Assembly (NCBI GenBank): GCA_946182825.1
Contig: CAMGZH010000025.1
Coordinates: 1 to 39,783 of the forward strand
Source of the DNA: an uncultured Lachnospiraceae bacterium
GTDB lineage: Bacteria > Bacillota > Clostridia > Lachnospirales > Lachnospiraceae
DNA: 39,783 bases
Direction: 5' to 3'
A program made the translations under genes and the position numbers. The notes beneath the pieces are model-generated. The model was not told the DNA's origin and made no database searches. It saw nothing but the letters and a program-made list of their open reading frames with translations. Below, piece after piece: positions 7,991 to 15,912 of the stretch; position 1 is the stretch's first letter; the number at the start of each line of letters is the position of its first letter.

Positions 7991-8914
7991 ATGATACAGG
8001 ATATTACACCACATTTTATTAACAACGCCTACCAAAGTGATCAGATCTGCCAGCCAACGGATCCGGTTTTTGTTTTCAGACAGGATCGCCTCCTGCTCCT
8101 TGCCGAGCATTCTTCCCTTCGGCTTCCTACAAAGCAGGAGCTCCCCCAGGCCAAGGACCTTACCTATCTGTTTTCCTATGACCACCGCTCCTACTACCTG
8201 GCACGCTCCTTTTCCAGAACAGACGATCACAGCACAACCGCCATGTCCGAGGATATGATCTATGCCAGATCCGCAGATGAGGATGACCCCAAAGAGGTGA
8301 CCTTTGGCGCCCGGACCTTTTTGTCCCTTCGTATGAGCGACATCAGAAGAGATCCCCGGGTCCGGAAAGACCAGTATTTTTCCGCTACCATCGCCTTTCA
8401 TCTCTACCGGTGGTATGAAGAATCCCACTTCTGCGGGCACTGTGCCACCCCACTGGTCCATGACGACCGGGAGAGAGCCATGGTCTGTCCTTCCTGCAAG
8501 GCAAGGTATTATCCCCGTATTATGCCTGCCGTCATCGTCGGTGTGATCGACAAGGAAAATGATAAACTTCTGATCACACGCTATGCCAACCGACCCATCT
8601 CCTACGATGCTCTGGTTGCCGGTTTTACCGAGATCGGAGAGACCCTCGAAGACAATGTACGGCGGGAGGTCAAAGAAGAGACCGGTCTTGATGTTACCAA
8701 CATCCGTTACTACAAATCTCAGCCCTGGGGCGTAGTATCCGACCTTCTCATGGGCTTTTACTGTGATGTAGAGGGCAGTCGGGAGATCACGCTGGATGGA
8801 GAATTAAAAAAGGCCATCTGGCTCTCCCGGGATGAAATCGCGGGACAACCGGATGACCTGTCCTTAACAAATGAAATGATGATAACCTTCCGCGATGGAA
8901 AGGAACCAAAGTAA
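7991..8914 (+). CDS. nudC: NAD+ diphosphatase / NudC-type Nudix hydrolase
   Basis: A 307-residue cytosolic enzyme that cleaves NAD(H) to NMN(H) and AMP; family members also remove NAD caps from RNA. A zinc ribbon with Cys148, Cys151, Cys166 and Cys169 (FCGHC and VCPSC) precedes the Nudix domain. The 23-residue Nudix box runs from Gly211 through GFTEIGETLE and REVKEETGLD, with all acidic metal ligands present. SQPW at 243-246 is the NudC-subfamily signature directly after the box. GGAGGA six bases before the ATG supports the start. It is convergent, with a 14-base gap, with the next gene. No operon partner is visible. Confidence 0.92.
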   Translation: MIQDITPHFINNAYQSDQICQPTDPVFVFRQDRLLLLAEHSSLRLPTKQELPQAKDLTYLFSYDHRSYYLARSFSRTDDHSTTAMSEDMIYARSADEDDPKEVTFGARTFLSLRMSDIRRDPRVRKDQYFSATIAFHLYRWYEESHFCGHCATPLVHDDRERAMVCPSCKARYYPRIMPAVIVGVIDKENDKLLITRYANRPISYDALVAGFTEIGETLEDNVRREVKEETGLDVTNIRYYKSQPWGVVSDLLMGFYCDVEGSREITLDGELKKAIWLSRDEIAGQPDDLSLTNEMMITFRDGKEPK

Positions 8915-8928
8915 AAGGATCACAGATA

Positions 8929-9375
8929 TCAAAGATGTAACTGCTTCAGCTCCTCTTTCGTATAAAGTCTGCCGTTCAGATTGATCTTGCCTGTCTTCTT
9001 GGCCAGGTCAAGATTATGATGAATGGTTCGCTCCTGACGTGCAGAGCCGAAGGTATCGTGACTTTCTCCGCCAAATACCTTCCGCAGGATACAGATCACG
9101 CCGATCAATACCGCCAACGCAACCACGATCCACACCAGCCAGGCGATGTTAAAGCCGCCATATACAAACGTCCTTCTGACCTGATCAAAGGACAGCGTCT
9201 TCCCAGCGTCTCCATCAAACTTCAAAAGCCTTGTCACGAAACGCATAAGCTCTCCTGCATGCTTCACCAAAAGTCCGCATCCTATAAAGATACAGCTCAC
9301 CAGCATTCCTGCCGCGTTCTTCTTCGGATCGGATTTCCTTTTCCTGTTCATGTTGTTGTCAAAATATGGATTCAT
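8929..9375 (-). CDS. Small membrane protein of unknown function
   Basis: A 148-residue protein I cannot assign to a family. It has two hydrophobic segments, about 22-42 and 75-97, separated by a polar loop with an Arg-rich end. The basic cytosolic N-terminus (NRKRKSDPKK) suggests both termini are inside. The last 20 residues (KINLNGRLYTKEELKQLHL) look like a short SHOCT-like helical tail, a motif often found at the ends of small membrane proteins. AGGGGAG before the ATG at 9375 supports the start. It seems to be a single-gene unit convergent with the Nudix gene. Confidence 0.75.
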   Translation of the reverse strand: MNPYFDNNMNRKRKSDPKKNAAGMLVSCIFIGCGLLVKHAGELMRFVTRLLKFDGDAGKTLSFDQVRRTFVYGGFNIAWLVWIVVALAVLIGVICILRKVFGGESHDTFGSARQERTIHHNLDLAKKTGKINLNGRLYTKEELKQLHL

Positions 9376-9439
9376 GTTTCTTCTCCCCTGTAAAATTCAA
9401 GTTACACTTATCTTATAGTACCATTCAAAACATTGTGAA

Positions 9440-9498
9440 TCAAATAAAAAGAAAAAGCGAACCGGCAGTTAAGTGTAAGGGGAGAGCCGGTCCGCTTT
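9440..9498 (-). terminator. Rho-independent terminator after the amylosucrase gene
   Basis: AAAGCG-a-ACCGGC (9454-9466) pairs with GCCGGT-c-CGCTTT (9486-9498), a 12-bp stem with one internal mismatch. On the minus strand it is followed by a long T-rich run (complement of 9440-9456). It therefore ends the minus-strand amylosucrase transcript and separates it from the small membrane protein gene. A second small dyad, GAAATGAA/TTCATTTC, lies just before it at 9515-9535. Confidence 0.85.
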
Positions 9499-9604
9499 GG
9501 GGAGAGTATGAAATGAAATGAAATGGGTTCATTTCTTTCAACGAGGATTAGTATAACACAATAATAAACAAAAAAATAATAAAATATTTATTAATTATGC
9601 CACA

Positions 9605-11464
9605 CTATTTGAATTTTGTAACCAACCAGACAAACTGGTAAGGGTGCAGACCGTAATTGCATGCCATACACTTCTTATTCTCCATAAGATTGGTATACTG
9701 CTCCGGCATATCGATCCATGCGGTCTGATCATTCCCGTCAAAGTTGAACAGCGCGATAAGCTTCTCGCCCTTATAGTAACGTCCAATACCGAGGATATGG
9801 TCATTTCCTGTGGGAACGATCCATACATCGGCCTCACTGTCAAAGGCCGCATGCTGCTTACGGAAGCGCTCCAGCTTACGAAGGCTCTGGAAGATACGAC
9901 CCTGGCGCCCCTTTCTCTTGCGACGCTTTCCCACATCCTCCCAGTTTAGCCGGCCTCTGTGAAGGTATCGGCTGTCATCCCATTTCAGAGGATCCTCATG
10001 ATAACTGTAGTCATTGAGCTGACCGATCTCATCTCCACTGTAAAGCACCGGAGGACCGGATAAGGTCAACAGGAAGGCGTGAAGCATAATATCCAGCGTA
10101 ATGCCCCGCTCCAGCTTCCAATCGTCCATCTCGTACTCTGCTGCCTCGATTCCGCACAAGGAAGCTGTCGTACCACACAGTCTGGCATCACCCAGTCGGG
10201 GATCATCGTTATACAGCTCTCCTCTTGCGTTGCTTCCGAACACAAAGCCGCGGAAATAATCATTGAGGTATTTCTTATGGGCCACCTCTTCCACTCCAAA
10301 CTGACGCAGATACGGATAGTCCAGACCCCAGCCGATATCATCATGGCAACGCAGATAATTCAGAAAAGTGTATTCCTTCGGCAGTGAAAAGACCTTCCCC
10401 AACTGATCCGCAAGGAGCCGCACGTCATGGGTCGCCACTGTATTCCAGGTGCTTGCCATTGTCGTGACATTGTAAAGAAGATGACACTCCGGATTCTCCA
10501 CCGTTCCGAAATACGGAACCACCTCACTGGGCGCCATTACCACCTCGCCCAAAAGCAAGGTCCCCGGCGCAACGATCTCACAGGCGATCCGCATCAGCCG
10601 CACCAGAGTATGGACCTCCGGAAGGTTCCGGCAGGTGGTTCCCATCGTCTTCCAGATATAAGGCACCGCATCCAAACGAATAATATCCACTCCCTGGTTA
10701 CAGAGGAAGAGCATATTGGCGGTCATATCATTAAACACAACCGGATTACGATAATTCAGATCCCACTGATAGGGATAGAAGGTGGTCATCACCACCTTCC
10801 CCGCCTCTTCGCACCAGGTGAAATTTCCCGGAGCTGACTGGGGGAATACCTGGGGAACCGTCTCTTCAAACCGGAAGGGAATATCCCAGTTATCATAGAA
10901 GAAATACCGGTCCTGATATTCCTTCTCTCCTGCCCTGGCCCTTCTGGCCCATTCGTGGTCCTCACTGGTATGGTTCATAACGAAGTCAAGGCAGATGGAT
11001 ACATTCTCCTCATGACACTTGGCCGCCAAAGCCGCCAGATCCTCCATGGTACCGAAACGGTCCTCCACGCTACGGAAATCTGAAACAGCATAGCCACCGT
11101 CACTGCGCCCCTCCGGGCTCTTCAGAAGTGGCATCAGATGCAGGTAATTCACACCCACTTCCTTAATATAGTCAAAATGCTCACTGATCCCGTTGATGGT
11201 CTGGGCAAAGCAGTCAACGTACATCAGCATACCCAACATATCATTACCCTTATACCAGTTGGGATCGCCAAGACGCTTCTCATCCAGAGCCCGAAGCTCA
11301 TCGCTTCTTCCCATATAAAAGGAACGAAGCATGGAGACAAAATAGGAAAATGCAGCCTCATCATTATTGTAAAGCTCCATATAAAGCCACTTCATCTCAT
11401 CCATATGAGCGGAAAGACGATCATTAAAAATCTTTTCCTTCGCAGAAATCCTTCCCTTTTTCAT
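9605..11464 (-). CDS. Amylosucrase (GH13 subfamily 4)
   Basis: A 619-residue glycoside hydrolase family 13 enzyme. Amylosucrase transfers glucose from sucrose onto an alpha-1,4-glucan and releases fructose. The long helical N-terminal domain before the (beta/alpha)8 barrel, the full length and the phrases GVDIIRLDAVPYIWK, NLPEVHTLVR and YLRCHDDIGWGL are typical of amylosucrase rather than of sucrose phosphorylase or ordinary amylase. Predicted nucleophile Asp265, general acid/base Glu307 and transition-state Asp375 are all present. No signal peptide is visible, so it acts on imported sugar in the cytosol. The ATG at 11464 has GGGAG upstream; an in-frame ATG 13 codons earlier lacks one. It is divergent from a sugar ABC importer and appears to share LacI-type operators with it. 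Confidence 0.9.
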   Translation of the reverse strand: MKKGRISAKEKIFNDRLSAHMDEMKWLYMELYNNDEAAFSYFVSMLRSFYMGRSDELRALDEKRLGDPNWYKGNDMLGMLMYVDCFAQTINGISEHFDYIKEVGVNYLHLMPLLKSPEGRSDGGYAVSDFRSVEDRFGTMEDLAALAAKCHEENVSICLDFVMNHTSEDHEWARRARAGEKEYQDRYFFYDNWDIPFRFEETVPQVFPQSAPGNFTWCEEAGKVVMTTFYPYQWDLNYRNPVVFNDMTANMLFLCNQGVDIIRLDAVPYIWKTMGTTCRNLPEVHTLVRLMRIACEIVAPGTLLLGEVVMAPSEVVPYFGTVENPECHLLYNVTTMASTWNTVATHDVRLLADQLGKVFSLPKEYTFLNYLRCHDDIGWGLDYPYLRQFGVEEVAHKKYLNDYFRGFVFGSNARGELYNDDPRLGDARLCGTTASLCGIEAAEYEMDDWKLERGITLDIMLHAFLLTLSGPPVLYSGDEIGQLNDYSYHEDPLKWDDSRYLHRGRLNWEDVGKRRKRKGRQGRIFQSLRKLERFRKQHAAFDSEADVWIVPTGNDHILGIGRYYKGEKLIALFNFDGNDQTAWIDMPEQYTNLMENKKCMACNYGLHPYQFVWLVTKFK

Positions 11465-11539
11465 AATACTCAACTCCCTTGTAAATCTCTGTGCAAATGC
11501 CATCTCAGGATATCCCGATGAAAGTATATATATACAATA

Positions 11540-11569
11540 AACATACTCTCATCACGTCCTGCCTGTCAA
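11540..11569 (-). promoter_or_regulatory. Promoter of the amylosucrase gene
   Basis: On the minus strand TTGACA (11569-11564) and TATGTT (11545-11540) are 18 bp apart. The -35 hexamer is one half of the dyad at 11562-11581, so a protein bound there would block RNA polymerase. Confidence 0.6.
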
Positions 11570-11581
11570 TCCCTTGACAGG
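11562..11581. promoter_or_regulatory. Operator O2, LacI-type dyad
   Basis: CCTGTCAA (11562-11569) and TTGACAGG (11574-11581) form an 8-bp inverted repeat with a 4-base centre (TCCC). Half sites and spacing are identical to the perfect palindrome 77 bp away (centre to centre) at 11641-11656. It overlaps the -35 box of the amylosucrase promoter. Binding by the LacI-type regulator encoded at 14923 is inference. Confidence 0.6.
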
Positions 11582-11640
11582 AATTGTGCATCATGTACAA
11601 AAACCCTCCCCCTCAAACTATCTATATCTGACAAAGTGTA

Positions 11641-11656
11641 TGTCAACCGGTTGACA
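11641..11656. promoter_or_regulatory. Operator O1, perfect LacI-type palindrome
   Basis: TGTCAACCGGTTGACA is a perfect 16-bp palindrome with a central CG, the hallmark of LacI-family operators. Its right half is the -35 box of the importer promoter. The likely ligand is the LacI-family regulator at the end of the same locus. Confidence 0.75.
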
Positions 11657-11679
11657 TTTTACACAGTTCGACGTATGAT
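11651..11679 (+). promoter_or_regulatory. Promoter of the sugar ABC importer operon
   Basis: TTGACA (11651-11656), a 17-bp spacer and TATGAT (11674-11679) form a near-consensus promoter. The start site should fall near 11686, about 65 bases before the binding-protein gene. The -35 box is inside the O1 palindrome, which implies direct repression. Confidence 0.78.
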
Positions 11680-11752
11680 TTGTACATGCAAGGGAACAAC
11701 AAGTTCCCCCAACAAAACCTAACAAGGAAGGTTACAAAAGAGGAGGAAATTT

Positions 11753-13051
11753 ATGAAGAACGCAAAGAAAATTGCAGCAGTTGCTTTGGCTTCTACCATG
11801 GCAGTTGGAATGATGGCTGGATGTGGTTCCAGCTCATCCGGCAGCAGCTCCAAGAAGAGCAGCGGAGATGCAGAAGGCATCCGAGTTTACAACTCTAAGG
11901 TAGAGATTCAGACTCAGCTTGAAGCAATGGCTAAGACCTACACAGAGAAGACAGGTGTTCCTGTTGAGATCGTAGTACAGGCAAGTGATGGAACTGTTAC
12001 AACAGACCTTTCCACAGCTTACGCTTCCAACGATCCATATTCTATCGCAATGGTTGATGCCAAGGATATCTATTCCTTAAGCAAGGAGCATGCTGTTGAC
12101 CTTTCCGATCAGGATTGGGTTAAGAACACAGATTATGCAATCTCTGTTGATAACAAGGTTTACGGTTTTCCATTCTGTGTAGAGGCTCGTGGCCTGATCT
12201 ACAACGCAGATGCAATCAAGAAGGTAACAGGTAAGGACTTCGATCCATCTCAGTACCAGACATTAGATGCTTTCAAGGGTCTTTTAGATGAGCTGAAGAA
12301 GGGTGGAATGAAGACTCCAACCGGTATCATGAAGGAAGACTGGTCCTTAGGTGCTCATTACCTGGCTCAGGTATACGAGGAGCAGGATGATACAGATGCA
12401 TTCCTTAAGGGCTTACACGATGGCAGCCAGAAGATGGCAGACAATGCTAAGTTCAACTCTCTGATCGATACCTTCGATGTATTAATGGAGAACAACTACG
12501 CTAAGGATTCTGCAATCTCTGCAGAGCGTGAAGTAACCGAGCAGAAGCTGGCTGAAGGCGAGATCGCATTCATGTTCGGTGGTAACTGGGATTGGTCCGT
12601 ACTGAACCAGTACAGCCCATCCGATAACATGGGTATGATGCCTGTACCACAGAACACAGACGATGGTTCTAACACAAAGCTTGTTGGTGGCGGATCCAAG
12701 TACTTCTTCGTTGATAACTCTGTATCTGAGAAGCAGCAGAAGGAAGCTAAGGATTTCCTTAACTGGCTCGTTAACGATGCTGACGGACAGAAGGGTCTTG
12801 TAACAGATTGTGCACTTGTTCCTGCATTCAAGAACATCACCGTAGAAGTTGCTGATCCACTTGGTAAGTCTGTTAAGTCTTACGCAGATCAGGGATTACT
12901 GATTCCTAACTACAACTACCTTCCGGATGATCACTTCACAGTATTAGGTGGAGAAGCATTCCAGAAGTACCTTGGCGGTAAGTCTGATCGTGCAGCTTTC
13001 GCAAAAGACATTGACACTTATTGGCAGAAGGCAACCTTAACTGAGCACTAA
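11753..13051 (+). CDS. Sugar ABC transporter, extracellular solute-binding lipoprotein
   Basis: A 432-residue family 1 (maltose-type) solute-binding protein. The signal peptide ends in the lipobox MAGC with Cys24 as the lipidation site, followed by a Ser/Gly/Lys linker that tethers the protein to the membrane. The body shows the usual family phrases, such as KVYGFPFCVEARGLIYN, FMFGGNWDWS and a late hydrophobic QKGLVTDCALVPAFK segment. GAGGAGG-like sequence lies 8 bases before the ATG. Codon use is very restricted (mostly AAG, GCA/GCT, GTT, TCC) and unlike the neighbours on the other strand, as expected for a highly expressed binding protein. It is first in the operon with two permeases. The sugar is not readable from sequence; the amylosucrase next door suggests sucrose or an alpha-glucoside. 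Confidence 0.9.
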   Translation: MKNAKKIAAVALASTMAVGMMAGCGSSSSGSSSKKSSGDAEGIRVYNSKVEIQTQLEAMAKTYTEKTGVPVEIVVQASDGTVTTDLSTAYASNDPYSIAMVDAKDIYSLSKEHAVDLSDQDWVKNTDYAISVDNKVYGFPFCVEARGLIYNADAIKKVTGKDFDPSQYQTLDAFKGLLDELKKGGMKTPTGIMKEDWSLGAHYLAQVYEEQDDTDAFLKGLHDGSQKMADNAKFNSLIDTFDVLMENNYAKDSAISAEREVTEQKLAEGEIAFMFGGNWDWSVLNQYSPSDNMGMMPVPQNTDDGSNTKLVGGGSKYFFVDNSVSEKQQKEAKDFLNWLVNDADGQKGLVTDCALVPAFKNITVEVADPLGKSVKSYADQGLLIPNYNYLPDDHFTVLGGEAFQKYLGGKSDRAAFAKDIDTYWQKATLTEH

Positions 13052-13076
13052 TCAAGTAAGGTTCCCGACAATTTAC

Positions 13077-13104
13077 AGGTGCAGTACCTGCGGGTACTGC
13101 ATCT
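13077..13104 (+). promoter_or_regulatory. Intercistronic stem-loop between binding protein and permease
   Basis: AGGTGCAGTACC (13077-13088) pairs with GGTACTGCATCT (13093-13104) around a TGCG loop, a 12-bp stem with one G-U pair. No T-run follows, so it should not terminate transcription. Its position right after the binding-protein gene fits an RNA-stability element that gives more binding protein than permease mRNA, a common arrangement in such operons. Confidence 0.6.
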
Positions 13105-13122
13105 CTTACATGGAGGCCTAAT

Positions 13123-14001
13123 ATGAATAGAGACAAAATGTCCTATAAAACTTGTCAGTTCATTATGTTTGCCGGTCCTGCACTGCTCCTTTTCACAGGA
13201 ACCGTTATTGTACCGCTCTTCTATGGACTGTATCTGACATTTACCAGTTGGGATGGTATATCTCTTAGTAAACCTTTCGTAGGACTTGCTAATTACTCTG
13301 CTGCTTTCGCAGACACATCGTATTGGCAGTCTCTCGGAAAAACTTTTATTTACTCGTTCTTTTCCGTAATTTTTATTAATATCGTAGCATTCCTGTTAGC
13401 GTATGCTGTAACAAGCGGTATTAAGGGACAGAACTTCTTCCGTGCCGGATTCTTCATTCCTAACCTGATCGGTGGTATCGTTTTAGGTTATGTTTGGCAG
13501 TTCGTATTCAACCGCGCATTTACTGCACTTGGAGCTTCCATCAAGGGTGGCACTGTTCCATCACTTCTTTCTACAGAGTCAGGCGCAATGTTCTGTTTGA
13601 TCCTGGTTTCTGTATGGCAGTACGCAGGATACATGATGCTGATCTATGTAGCCGGTTTCATGAGCGTTCCTGAAGCATTGAAGGAAGCGGCTCTGATCGA
13701 TGGATGTACACCTGGACAGGCGCTTCGTAAAGTTATTCTTCCACTGATGCGCTCATCCTTTGTACAGTGCTTATTCCTTAGTGTAACAAGATGTTTCGTA
13801 GTATACGATGTTAACCTGTCATTAACAAACGGTGAGCCATACGGTTCTTCCGAGCTGGCAGCTATGCACGTTTACCAGACAGCATTCAAGCATCAGCAGT
13901 TTGGTACCGGACAGGCTGAGGCATTGATCCTATTCATTATCTGTGCAATCGTTGGTGTTACACAGGTTTACGTTGGTAAGAAAGGTGAGGTGGAAGCATA
14001 A
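13123..14001 (+). CDS. Sugar ABC transporter permease, MalF-like
   Basis: A 292-residue inner-membrane permease with six predicted membrane segments. The cytoplasmic EAA loop that contacts the ATPase is seen as EALKEAALIDGCTPGQALRK followed by VILPL. It is the MalF/UgpA-type subunit and works with the next gene as a heterodimeric pore fed by the upstream lipoprotein. TGGAGG is placed 8 bases before the ATG. Its stop overlaps the next start (TAATG), so the two permeases are translationally coupled. No ATP-binding subunit is present; it presumably uses a shared ATPase encoded elsewhere, as is usual in Firmicutes. Confidence 0.9.
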   Translation: MNRDKMSYKTCQFIMFAGPALLLFTGTVIVPLFYGLYLTFTSWDGISLSKPFVGLANYSAAFADTSYWQSLGKTFIYSFFSVIFINIVAFLLAYAVTSGIKGQNFFRAGFFIPNLIGGIVLGYVWQFVFNRAFTALGASIKGGTVPSLLSTESGAMFCLILVSVWQYAGYMMLIYVAGFMSVPEALKEAALIDGCTPGQALRKVILPLMRSSFVQCLFLSVTRCFVVYDVNLSLTNGEPYGSSELAAMHVYQTAFKHQQFGTGQAEALILFIICAIVGVTQVYVGKKGEVEA

Positions 14002-14855
14002 TGCAAGAAAAGAAAAACACCGGACGAACAATTGCCAGGATTTTGACATTTATTCTTTTATTAATTGTCCTTGCCGCATTTGTTTTTCCATTCATCCTTG
14101 TAGTTATTAACGTATTCAAGACAAAGGCTGACATTACGGTTAACCCGTTAAGTATCATCGGTGAACATGGATTCACTATGGATAACTTCCCGAATGCGAT
14201 GGAGAAGATGAACTTCCTCAACGTATTCAAGAACTCTTTGATCGTTACGATCTGCGCCACCATTCTTACCCTCCTATTTTCTGCGATGGCCGCATTCGTA
14301 ATCGTTCGAAACAACTGGAAAGCATGTATCATTTTCTTCGCCGTAATGATCGCTTCCATGGTTATCCCATTCCAGGTACTGATGATTCCTATCGTATCTG
14401 TCTACGGTAACCTGTTAAAGCTGGTTGACCAGAGACTGGTATTGATCCTCTTGCATGTTGGTTTCTCTGTTTCCATGGCGACCTTTATGTACCATGGAGC
14501 CATCAAGACCAACGTCCCAAAGGAACTTGAAGAGGCTGCTTACATCGATGGATGTTCCCGTTGGCAGACATTCTGGAAAGTGGTATTCCCACTTCTGGGA
14601 CCTACAACTGCTACTGTTGCAATTATTGATGCCATGGCATTTTGGAATGACTACCTCCTTCCAAGCTTGATCTTAAAGGATAAGCTTGTACAGACAATTC
14701 CAATTTCAACTAAGTTATTCTATGGTACCTATTCAACAGATATCGGCCTCATTATGGCAGCTCTGCTTCTGGCAATGCTTCCGATCCTGATTCTGTATTT
14801 ATTCTTACAGAAATTTATCGTAAAGGGAGTTACATCCGGAGCTGTAAAGGGTTAA
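14001..14855 (+). CDS. Sugar ABC transporter permease, MalG-like
   Basis: A 284-residue partner permease (MalG/UgpE type) with six predicted membrane segments and the EAA loop ELEEAAYIDGCSRWQTFWK followed by VVFPLL. The start overlaps the preceding stop by one base. A clear terminator at 14861-14908 ends the importer mRNA before the regulator gene. Confidence 0.9.
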   Translation: MQEKKNTGRTIARILTFILLLIVLAAFVFPFILVVINVFKTKADITVNPLSIIGEHGFTMDNFPNAMEKMNFLNVFKNSLIVTICATILTLLFSAMAAFVIVRNNWKACIIFFAVMIASMVIPFQVLMIPIVSVYGNLLKLVDQRLVLILLHVGFSVSMATFMYHGAIKTNVPKELEEAAYIDGCSRWQTFWKVVFPLLGPTTATVAIIDAMAFWNDYLLPSLILKDKLVQTIPISTKLFYGTYSTDIGLIMAALLLAMLPILILYLFLQKFIVKGVTSGAVKG

Positions 14856-14860
14856 AATAG

Positions 14861-14908
14861 AGAGGTTCACTACTTTAGTTTGTGAACCTCTTTCTTATCT
14901 ATTTTTTT
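14861..14908 (+). terminator. Terminator of the sugar importer operon
   Basis: AGAGGTTCAC (14861-14870) and GTGAACCTCT (14882-14891) form a perfect 10-bp stem with an 11-base loop, followed by TTCTTATCTATTTTTTT. It lies only about 15 bases before the LacI-family start codon, so regulator expression depends on readthrough or an internal promoter. Confidence 0.88.
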
Positions 14909-14922
14909 ATGGAGTTTGGGTT

Positions 14923-15900
14923 ATGGCAACAATCAAAGATGTCGCAAAAGAAGCCGGCGTAGCTGTTGAGACAGTTTCCCGTGTTCTTAACAACCGTGGC
15001 TACATCAGCGAAAAAACAAGAAATAAAGTTCTTAATGCCATGAAGGCATTAGATTATACACCGAATGCAGTCGCACAGGGCCTTTCCAAGAAGAAACTGG
15101 ATACCATCGCAATTATCGTTCCGCACATTGTGCATCCTTACTTCGCAAAGGTAATTTCCCAACTGGAGAAGGAAGCTACAAAGCGTAATTATAAGGTCAT
15201 CATTTATAATTCCAGTGGAGATGAGCGACGCGAAAGTCGTGTCATTCAGATCTGTCAGAGCAGTTTTATTTCCGGAGTGGTTCTGTTTTCCACAGACATC
15301 AGCAAGGAGGCACTGGATTCCTTCCACATTCCGATCATTTTGATCGAGCGTAATCCGGTGGGCAATACCTACAGCATTCTATGTGACAACGAAGAGGGCG
15401 GCCGCCTGGCAGCTGAGCATCTGGTTCAGCATGGCTGCAGGCACATGGTTGCCATCGGTACGGTGAATATGGATGACATGCCGGGAGATTCCCGTGAGAG
15501 CGCCTTCCAGGCCGTTTGTGCCCGTGAGAAGTGCTCCTGTGCCATCTATCGTTCTACCCCGGAAGAATATGCTTCCATGGAGTACTACGCTACCATTGCG
15601 GCAGCTCTGGACGAGAATCCGGACTGTGACGGTATCTTCTGCACTTCCGATCTGATCGCCGCCCAGGTGATTCAGGTCTGCAACAATCGTGGTAAGAAGA
15701 TTCCGAAGGATATCAAGCTGGTTGGTTTTGATGATGTGAATCTTTCAAGGCTTACCTGCCCTTCCATTACCACCATCCGACAGCCCATTAAGGAGATCGT
15801 GGCACAGGCCATCGATACCATCACGGCTGTGAACGAACATAAGGAAGTCAAGAAGGTTATGACCTTCCCTGTTACACTGATTCCAAGAGCATCAACATAA
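14923..15900 (+). CDS. LacI family transcriptional regulator
   Basis: A 325-residue regulator. The N-terminal helix-turn-helix (TIKDVAKEAGVAVETVSRVL, about 3-22) and hinge helix region (NAVAQGLSKKK) are intact and are followed by a periplasmic-binding-protein-like effector domain. The family motif GFDDVNLSRLTCPSITTIRQP is near the C-terminus. GGAG about 8 bases before the ATG supports the start. Its natural targets are the two TGTCAA-N4-TTGACA dyads at 11562-11581 and 11641-11656, which sit on the divergent promoters. The effector is unknown but probably is the imported sugar or a derivative. The AraC gene follows after 12 bases. Confidence 0.92.
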   Translation: MATIKDVAKEAGVAVETVSRVLNNRGYISEKTRNKVLNAMKALDYTPNAVAQGLSKKKLDTIAIIVPHIVHPYFAKVISQLEKEATKRNYKVIIYNSSGDERRESRVIQICQSSFISGVVLFSTDISKEALDSFHIPIILIERNPVGNTYSILCDNEEGGRLAAEHLVQHGCRHMVAIGTVNMDDMPGDSRESAFQAVCAREKCSCAIYRSTPEEYASMEYYATIAAALDENPDCDGIFCTSDLIAAQVIQVCNNRGKKIPKDIKLVGFDDVNLSRLTCPSITTIRQPIKEIVAQAIDTITAVNEHKEVKKVMTFPVTLIPRAST

Positions 15901-15912
15901 AGGGGTCGAAAC

